Shown here piece by piece: positions 57,795-64,000 of a stretch of DNA of 64,000 bases (within the stretch, counting starts at the first letter, position 1; the number at the start of each line of letters is the position of its first letter). The stretch covers positions 1 to 64,000 of the forward strand of contig CAYYYP010000013.1 of NCBI GenBank assembly GCA_964475985.1. The letters are read 5' to 3'. Below the pieces are notes generated by a model. That model had not been told where the DNA came from. It saw only the letters and a program-made list of their open reading frames with translations, and ran no database searches. The DNA comes from CAYYYP01 sp964475985. Its GTDB lineage: Bacteria > Bdellovibrionota > UBA1018 > CAYHWW01. The position numbers and the translations under genes are program-made.

Positions 57795-60700
57795 ATGAAC
57801 TCCTTGCTAGGGTACCTAAAACACCTCCGTATCATCGGCACTTTGCCTTTCCTCATCGCAGGCCTTACGGGCTGCGGTGAACAACGCAACGTGACCCAAT
57901 TTGGCCGTGTGTTTGGCAGCACTCCTTTGCTCAGCTCATCAAACTCCGTAGGTTGGAATTCTAGCCAAATCGTCGATGACAGTGCAGGAGAAATTGTAAA
58001 CGCCATAAACTCTGGATCCGGAGTGGGCGCCATTTGCCAGACCGCAAACTTAAGTTACGCAACTTCCGGATGCGTTCAGCAGGCAGGCATTGTTGCCACC
58101 GCCGAAAGATTTTTCCTAGGGTTTCCCCAAGAAACTACTACCTTCATTTACAATCCCCTGGGCGCCATGACCTCACTCACCAGTTGGCTGTTCTCCAGAA
58201 CCGACACAACGGACCTCGACGGCGCCAGTGCATCCAGTGCCGGTTATGTCGCCTACGCAAAACTTAGTAACTCAAAAATTATCGGCGTGTTCTGGCGCTT
58301 TAATGTTTCCGACGAATTTAGCGTCATGGCCAATGTTTTTGATCCCATTACCGGTACTTGGGGTACGGCAAAACAGATCAACGCCAGCGGGGCAGGCGTG
58401 CCGACGTTCACCGGACCCGCGGGCGGCGCTGGCCTTGCTCCCAAGGACCTTGCCATGTACTACTCCGGCGCTGGCGTCACCGCACTTCAATGCCGTCCTC
58501 GCATTGCTACTTCCGGCACCACGGCCATGGCGCTTTGGTGTGAAAACAGTTTGAATTTTGATCTTCGCTCGAATCCCGCCGCCACGAACTACCAAACACT
58601 ATCAACATATTTAGTTTATTCTATGTATCGTGACGGACAAGGGGGAGGGTGGTCGCCTTACACCTTAGATGGATCAACGGTAAGCTCACCCGTTTTCTCT
58701 GAAGCGGACACCACGTATTACGGCACCAACAAAACTACGGCCGCTGGGTTTCACGGCCTGCACGCAGAAATTGTCGGCGGGCCAGCCGTAGTGACCCCAC
58801 ATTATTACAAACCAGGCCTTATGCGACGGATGGTAGTTCCAGCGTTTGAGCCCAACGCGCTCTTCATTGGCGAAGGCACCAGTGTGCATGTGGCTTATCC
58901 CATCCCGCATTCCCTCAATCCCGGGACGGGAATTTCCTATGCTTTGAACGCAAGTTCCTTTACTTTTGGACTCACGCCGCCCGCGACGAATTTTGGGGTG
59001 TTACTCAATGACGACGCAACCGCCGCAGATTTTTCTGACCTGCGGGGAATTTCTAGCGATGGAACTCGCTTCTTTGCCCTAGATGATGGAGCCGTAAAGA
59101 TTTGGCGCACCCTACCCAACAGCAGTAGGGCTTACGCAAATATGGTGACGGTGAATAATGCTACGGCGAGCGGCGTTCATTCCGACGGCGTAAAACTTTA
59201 CATTGTAACGGCGAATCCGGCGTATCTTTACATCCTACCTATTCCGAGGGCCGACTGCATTATCGACGCAACGGTGCCGGCCAATACGACGTGCGGAAGT
59301 GTCGTCGTCGTAACTGCGCCCCAAAACTTAACCGCGGTACATTCCGCGGGGAGTAATATCGTGGTGACTTCACTTACGCATGCATTCTTGCTGGGCAGGA
59401 GTCCAGGAAGTAACTGCACCATCTGCGGCACTTGCAGTTCCTGCACGAGCCTTGCTCAAGTCGTAGATGCTCCCACCGATGCCTTTACGGACGGCAAACG
59501 CCTCTTCATCGCTGACACCGACCAAATTAAAGTTTGGAACCGAATACCTACTACAGACGACACCAAGCCAGGTTTTGTAATTCCCCTTACGGGAGTAACT
59601 AAGGTCACTAGCGATGGCGCGAGACTTTTTGCCAACTACGATGACGGCGCCTTGGGTTATGGGGTTAAAATTTGGCGCAATCTACCATTTGATTCGGCTC
59701 AGCTTCCAAATGCCGATATCACTTCGACTACGCCCGTTACGTCTTTAACCTGGTCTAAATATTTACCGTTTATTTCTGAGCAATTTGAATGGCCAACTCT
59801 TGATACAACGTATGCCGGCGAATATTCGGTGAATCCTAAAACCAAGGATCAACTAAGCCTGTTGTTTCGCGGCCAAGCTTTCATTTTCAATCGCCTGCCC
59901 GGAGACCCTTTCGGTTTTGATCGCTGCGCGGCTATTTCTAACGTGGTGGAAAGCATAAATCAGAATCAGAGTTTCAGATCTACTGGTCTAAAGATGACGC
60001 TTCCCCAAGAGTGGGGCGAGCCTGCGTGTGGATCCCTTCCGCGGGGGCATGGTCAATATTTTTACTTGACCCACAATCCAGAGGCTAGTCCCGACGACGG
60101 AGTTGACTACGCGCGCAAGAAAACGACTAATATCTTAGACGATGTGGATTTTGATGACATTCGTCTGAGGGCCACGGCCATCGATGGCTCCCCGGGGAGT
60201 GCGAAATACGGTCGCTTTTTCATAGCGTCCGATCTTGATTACGATTATTCCATTTCTAAGCGCCCGGGCACCAATGCGGTGAACACATCTACGATTAACC
60301 TTTATGAACAAGCCCAATATTTTTCGGGAATTCTCCACGGAGATACTTCTGTTCCCTCGTTTAACGGTTTACCCGTAATGCCGCCATCTGGATATCCCTC
60401 AAACCCGGCGCTCCTCAACCCTTTTTGGTCAGCCCAGATGGACGTCGCAGCCACCGGATTTTCTGATTTGGTAGGCACCGGCAGCGGTGATTTCCTTGTT
60501 TTGCAAACGGCCCGCACAATTGCGTCTCCGGTTGCCGCTGCTATGTGCGGAGAAACCGCCCTCACAAGCCTTGCGTGCGCACTATCTTTTGCTTCGACCG
60601 TGGCAAGACCATTTCCCGAGGCCGACCCGCATTTGGTCCCTTCAGAATTTGCTTACCCCAGACAGCTCTTCGCTTACCTTTTTCAAAATGGCGACTGGGT

Positions 60701-61739
60701 TCGTTTTGCTTCACCCACGGTAACTGGATTAACGTTCACCGCTGCTTCACCAAAACCATTTTTCCTGGGACCAACGCAAACCAGAGTGGCCTCCGCGCAA
60801 GGAAACCCTCAAGCCATTCCGCTTGGCGTGCGAAACCCCAGGGCCGTATCGAACAATGCAGGAAAAGCGCTCATTTTATTTTACGCTAGAGATGCCGCGA
60901 GGCCCTACCAATCCCAAGATGCATCCGTCTTTGTTGCGGCGACAACTCCATTGGCGACGAAAGCACCCAATCGTTTGTGGATGTCGACGTTTGATAAAGC
61001 TCAAGGATTTACCACTCCCGCCGTAGTCGGAACCAATGTCATTGCGACTACCGGAAACCAGTTTCATGATCGCGAGGTTTGCGAAACCGCCGATCCCTTA
61101 ACCGGAGCCACGGGACCCGTTACAACCTTTGACGCAAATTTAGCTTCGGGCTGCATCGTCGGAGTCGATCCCTATGGACCTGGCATTCTAGGGCCCACGG
61201 ATTCTCTGAACTACGCATTTGATGTGCCGCCCATTCCTGCCGCCATGAATAGCTCTGGCCAAGCGGCCGTGGGGTATCATGCCTACGACGCCTCAGGCTA
61301 CGTTAGGTATTATGTTGCGGCCTACGGACCCGAGCGCGGACTTGATGCGTTTACTAGCATCGATCAAGGATCGGGCTACACCATGGGGGGCGCCCTCGCG
61401 GTGGATGACTCAGGAAATATCGCAGCCGTTTGGGAAGGCCGCACACTGATTTCTAGAACCTCAAGAAGTGGTTACTCTAGTGGGACCGCCGCCGAAAATC
61501 ATATCTACTTTAGGTACTACACCGCAGCGTCTGCCGCTTGGGGCACCACCGTGCAGGTTGATTCCCTAACGACTTCCGGAATGGATATCACAGTAAAAAA
61601 TCCGCAGGCCGGAATGATGCCCAATGTCAGTTTTGGCGCCGGTGGTAGGATTATGATCACCTGGTCTGGCCCAGCTTGTGATTCGTTATCGAGCGCCGCT
61701 TGTCGGCGTAGTCAGTGGACAAGAATGTATCGCCCTTAG
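57795..61739 (+). CDS. Giant lipoprotein with beta-propeller-like repeats
   Basis: 1314 residues. The signal peptide ends in lipobox AGLTGC, with the lipidated cysteine at 27. The mature protein is rich in Thr, Ser, Gly, Asn and Pro. It contains repeats of a propeller-blade type: LRGISSDGTRFFALDDGAVK, DGKRLFIADTDQIKVWNRIP and VTSDGARLFANYDDGALGYG, each followed by VKIWR-like strands (about 410-660). A cysteine cluster CTICGTCSSC (about 541-550) interrupts this region. The ATG at 57795 has only a weak GAG site. It is probably surface- or outer-membrane-attached. Function unknown. Confidence 0.75.
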   Translation: MNSLLGYLKHLRIIGTLPFLIAGLTGCGEQRNVTQFGRVFGSTPLLSSSNSVGWNSSQIVDDSAGEIVNAINSGSGVGAICQTANLSYATSGCVQQAGIVATAERFFLGFPQETTTFIYNPLGAMTSLTSWLFSRTDTTDLDGASASSAGYVAYAKLSNSKIIGVFWRFNVSDEFSVMANVFDPITGTWGTAKQINASGAGVPTFTGPAGGAGLAPKDLAMYYSGAGVTALQCRPRIATSGTTAMALWCENSLNFDLRSNPAATNYQTLSTYLVYSMYRDGQGGGWSPYTLDGSTVSSPVFSEADTTYYGTNKTTAAGFHGLHAEIVGGPAVVTPHYYKPGLMRRMVVPAFEPNALFIGEGTSVHVAYPIPHSLNPGTGISYALNASSFTFGLTPPATNFGVLLNDDATAADFSDLRGISSDGTRFFALDDGAVKIWRTLPNSSRAYANMVTVNNATASGVHSDGVKLYIVTANPAYLYILPIPRADCIIDATVPANTTCGSVVVVTAPQNLTAVHSAGSNIVVTSLTHAFLLGRSPGSNCTICGTCSSCTSLAQVVDAPTDAFTDGKRLFIADTDQIKVWNRIPTTDDTKPGFVIPLTGVTKVTSDGARLFANYDDGALGYGVKIWRNLPFDSAQLPNADITSTTPVTSLTWSKYLPFISEQFEWPTLDTTYAGEYSVNPKTKDQLSLLFRGQAFIFNRLPGDPFGFDRCAAISNVVESINQNQSFRSTGLKMTLPQEWGEPACGSLPRGHGQYFYLTHNPEASPDDGVDYARKKTTNILDDVDFDDIRLRATAIDGSPGSAKYGRFFIASDLDYDYSISKRPGTNAVNTSTINLYEQAQYFSGILHGDTSVPSFNGLPVMPPSGYPSNPALLNPFWSAQMDVAATGFSDLVGTGSGDFLVLQTARTIASPVAAAMCGETALTSLACALSFASTVARPFPEADPHLVPSEFAYPRQLFAYLFQNGDWVRFASPTVTGLTFTAASPKPFFLGPTQTRVASAQGNPQAIPLGVRNPRAVSNNAGKALILFYARDAARPYQSQDASVFVAATTPLATKAPNRLWMSTFDKAQGFTTPAVVGTNVIATTGNQFHDREVCETADPLTGATGPVTTFDANLASGCIVGVDPYGPGILGPTDSLNYAFDVPPIPAAMNSSGQAAVGYHAYDASGYVRYYVAAYGPERGLDAFTSIDQGSGYTMGGALAVDDSGNIAAVWEGRTLISRTSRSGYSSGTAAENHIYFRYYTAASAAWGTTVQVDSLTTSGMDITVKNPQAGMMPNVSFGAGGRIMITWSGPACDSLSSAACRRSQWTRMYRP

Positions 61740-61796
61740 AAAAATGCGATATTGGTTTTGGAGTTCCCATCCAAATGTTACTCTCGTTCCAATCCC

Positions 61797-63245
61797 ATGA
61801 ATTTCACCAAATTAAAAAATCAGATTCCGTCGTTCTATTTTATTTTTTTCTCTGGAGTCATTCTCATCCTGGGTCTGGCCCTTAGACTTTATTTTGTTTC
61901 TAAATACCAAACGAGAATTTGCATCGATGAGATTTGGTACATTTTAAACCCCGCCTATAAGCTTGCCTTTGGCATGGGTGCGGTGATCGATGATCCGGCC
62001 CAAAATGGAATGCGAGGATTTTTATGGCCCTCACTTTTAAGCCTATACCTTAAAGGACTTTCCTTTGTGGGGCTTACTAACGGAGTGTTTGTCCTAACGG
62101 CCGTAAGATTTTTGTTCACCGTTTTTTTAGCATCGGGATTTTTCGTTTACCTCAAACTTTTGAAAAAAGAGTTTGCCCTCCAGTTCCCGCCCTTTTTAGC
62201 GGTTCTGGTACTTTTTCTAAACCCTGAGTTCATTCATTTTGGTGCAACGGCGGAGCTTAATGTTCTGGCCTTTCCGTTGTTGATTACCGGGTTTTATTTA
62301 TTTTTAGAAACCAGGAATCAAGCAACCGCGGATACTAAAACCTATCTTGCGTGGTTTTTGCTTTTCGCTACGGCGTTACTTCGCGTGCAGTACGGGATAG
62401 CTCTGGGGTTTGTGCTGGCCGTAATGCTGTATCAACGGCAGTTTAAAAAAGTTCTTCAATTTATAGTTCTGGGCATGCTGGTAGTGCTCTTAGACGTAGC
62501 GTTTGAATCTTATATGTACGGGCACACGATTTTTCCCATGTGGAATTACCTCCATGCCCACCTTTTTCAAAAACTTGCCGATAGTTACGGAGTTTTACCC
62601 TTTGGCGTATCGTTTGAGTTTTTATGGCGCCTCATGTCAGAGCCAGTATTTGCGGCCGCGGTTTTAACTCTGCCCTTAAGCTACCGTCGAGCACCGAAGC
62701 TTACGGCATTTACGGTTCTGCTTTTTTTCGTTCATTCTATTAGCGGACATAAAGAGATGAGATTTTTTTTCGGGCCGGCGGTCCTGTTCTCGGGCCTTGC
62801 GGCTGCGAGTTTACAATCTTGGTTGGAAGAAAAAATTCAGAATGCGCCCGGTCATCTCCCGCGCACGGTGGCGGCTGGCTTTGCCGTCCTAGTTTGCGTT
62901 TTCTTTTTCTGGCGTGGGCAAAAGAAAGTGGCTTGGTCAGAATTTTCCATTCCTGGAAAACTTGAAACCTTAGCCGGCACCCAGCCCGATGCAAAAGGCC
63001 TCGTTACCTTAGGGTGGGGTGGTATTCACCATGGCGGGAATTATACTTTCTATAATAAAGGTCCCTACATCCTCGCGGAAGATTTAGCGCAACTTAAAAG
63101 TTTTTCCTTAGATGCGGCGCAATTCAATTACGTGGTGAGCTCCGCCAACCACGATTTCCTTTGCCGTAACAAAATTGCCGAACAAGATGGCGCGATTCTT
63201 TATCGGTGTGAAATTCAGGAAATGGTCGCCTTGTTTGAGAAATAG
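61797..63245 (+). CDS. Polytopic mannosyltransferase-like protein (GT22-like)
   Basis: 482 residues with about ten membrane segments. The first periplasmic loop contains RICIDEIWYILNP, carrying the Asp-Glu pair expected of GT-C enzymes. SGHKEMRFFFGPAVLF (about residues 318-333) matches the HKEERF motif that characterises the ALG9/PIG-B (GT22) mannosyltransferase family. The ATG at 61797 is preferred to a TTG 45 nt earlier because the polar prefix would precede the first helix. It follows the giant lipoprotein by 57 nt and overlaps the next membrane protein by 11 nt. Confidence 0.72.
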   Translation: MNFTKLKNQIPSFYFIFFSGVILILGLALRLYFVSKYQTRICIDEIWYILNPAYKLAFGMGAVIDDPAQNGMRGFLWPSLLSLYLKGLSFVGLTNGVFVLTAVRFLFTVFLASGFFVYLKLLKKEFALQFPPFLAVLVLFLNPEFIHFGATAELNVLAFPLLITGFYLFLETRNQATADTKTYLAWFLLFATALLRVQYGIALGFVLAVMLYQRQFKKVLQFIVLGMLVVLLDVAFESYMYGHTIFPMWNYLHAHLFQKLADSYGVLPFGVSFEFLWRLMSEPVFAAAVLTLPLSYRRAPKLTAFTVLLFFVHSISGHKEMRFFFGPAVLFSGLAAASLQSWLEEKIQNAPGHLPRTVAAGFAVLVCVFFFWRGQKKVAWSEFSIPGKLETLAGTQPDAKGLVTLGWGGIHHGGNYTFYNKGPYILAEDLAQLKSFSLDAAQFNYVVSSANHDFLCRNKIAEQDGAILYRCEIQEMVALFEK

Positions 63246-64000
63246 CGAGCTTAGTTGGATTAAAAAGAACTTTTCACTTTTTATCCTGAGCACCTTTTTT
63301 CTTATCCTGACTTTGCCCTTTGCCTTTGACCGGCCTTCTGGGGGACGAAGCGCTGAGCGCCAAGCTTTTACGGCAGGAATTATTCGCAATTACTGCTTTG
63401 AACCAAAGACGGACTTTTTTCATACCCCCATGCTGAATTTTGGGAAAAATCCTTTCAACCTTGAAATGACCGCCATCGAATGGCTAGAGGGGCACCTCGC
63501 TAGAATCATCGATGGGGGTAGCTGTGAGTCGGTCGAACCCTTGGCGAAATCCCTAAGTGTTTTATTTTCGCTTTTGGGGATCATTGCCCTTTATTTTCTT
63601 TCGAAAAAAATTTGGGAGATGCTTGGTCTAAAAAGTTCCTTAAGTCATGCGGCGGGCCTTTGTTCGGCCTTTTCTCTGGCGTCTAACGAGCTTTGGCTCA
63701 GATATTCAGCCTATTCCATGATTGAAAATAGGGTTTTAAGTTTTGCACTGCTTGCCGTTCTTTTTTCTCTTCAACAAAGAACCGTCTTTGCATTTTTATT
63801 CTGGGCCCTCGTGTTTCTGCAAAAGCCTCAAGTGTTTTTATTTACATCTGCATTGTGGCTGGGCGTTATCGTGGTTTTTATTTTCACCAGACGGGAAGGT
63901 TCGGCGAGCTCACCTTCGTGGTTGAGCCAAGTTCAAAAAATACTTTCCCCTAAAATTATTTCTGCCTACGTTTGTGCCTGTATTTTAGGCTTTTTATGGT
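63235..64000 (+). CDS. Membrane glycosyltransferase-like protein, cut by window end
   Basis: At least 255 codons, open to the last base. The probable start is TTG 63235, with AGGAAA 12 nt upstream, inside the end of the previous gene; a GTG at 63208 is an alternative. A basic N-terminus and first helix (NFSLFILSTFFLILTLPFAF) are followed by a loop with DRPSGGRSAERQAF and HTPMLNFGKNPFNLEMTAIE, resembling the first loop of ArnT/GT83-type GT-C enzymes. Further hydrophobic helices follow (about 115-255). It forms a pair with the GT22-like gene, overlapping it by 11 nt. Confidence 0.65.
   Translation, partial: MRNSELSWIKKNFSLFILSTFFLILTLPFAFDRPSGGRSAERQAFTAGIIRNYCFEPKTDFFHTPMLNFGKNPFNLEMTAIEWLEGHLARIIDGGSCESVEPLAKSLSVLFSLLGIIALYFLSKKIWEMLGLKSSLSHAAGLCSAFSLASNELWLRYSAYSMIENRVLSFALLAVLFSLQQRTVFAFLFWALVFLQKPQVFLFTSALWLGVIVVFIFTRREGSASSPSWLSQVQKILSPKIISAYVCACILGFLW

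Noticed and set aside
57501..57880. Three overlapping short plus-strand frames before the giant lipoprotein
   Set aside because: Pro/His/Ser-rich translations typical of a pyrimidine-rich noncoding block; they contain the long hairpin.

Overview
The window reads as a chromosomal segment of a Gram-negative, diderm bacterium, most likely a member of Bdellovibrionota or a related deltaproteobacterial-type lineage. The evidence is Kdo/heptose LPS genes, many signal peptides, lipoboxes and outer-membrane beta-barrels, several TolQ/TolR-type motors, and an FHA / AgmX-PglI-type TonB-like protein beside very large TPR proteins. This lineage call is inference from gene content, not a phylogeny. A run of 10 N at 36136-36145 shows that the sequence is a scaffold joined across a gap. 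No rRNA, tRNA, CRISPR array, prophage or insertion sequence was recognised.

Layout. 104-6098 (+) is a tightly packed unit: GT9 heptosyltransferase-like, WaaA, a Kal-like hotdog protein, an FAD oxidoreductase, PurB and a small pilin-like protein. A hairpin whose loop is a perfect G-quadruplex motif follows (6102-6177), then a strong sigma-70-type promoter and an outer-membrane protein. 7627-10244 holds two polytopic glycosyltransferase-like proteins. 10335-17744 holds a thiolase/FadJ beta-oxidation pair, a LolC/E-type permease, an unknown exported protein and an exported NUDIX-PAP2 fusion. 17694-22980 is mostly minus strand: a TolQ-TolR pair, PrmA, and a second motor set with one TolQ/ExbB and two TolR/ExbD proteins. 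DapF, an unknown periplasmic protein and a tiny ExoX-tail-like protein follow.

26140-37804 is a purine operon: purF, a PurC-PurD-PurN triple fusion, a PurS-PurL-PurQ fusion, purH (interrupted by the gap) and purM. With purB at 4568 it covers every step from PRPP to IMP except the PurE/PurK carboxylation. 37865-43317 is an AddB/AddA-like helicase-nuclease pair. 43372-52145 encodes an envelope-spanning complex: beta-barrel, two TPR proteins, a small exported protein and an FHA-TM-TonB-like protein, ending with an HU gene. Together with the motor set at 21136-22980 it resembles the Agl-Glt machinery known from Myxococcus gliding.

52227-64000 is more accessory: a lipoprotein, a beta-barrel-like protein flanked by TGTCA inverted repeats, a possible 49-residue membrane protein, an ABC1/UbiB kinase, a solitary HNH endonuclease beside a long perfect-looking hairpin, a 1314-residue lipoprotein and two membrane glycosyltransferases, the last cut by the window edge. 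Most genes sit in short-spaced or overlapping runs, and TTG or GTG starts appear common.
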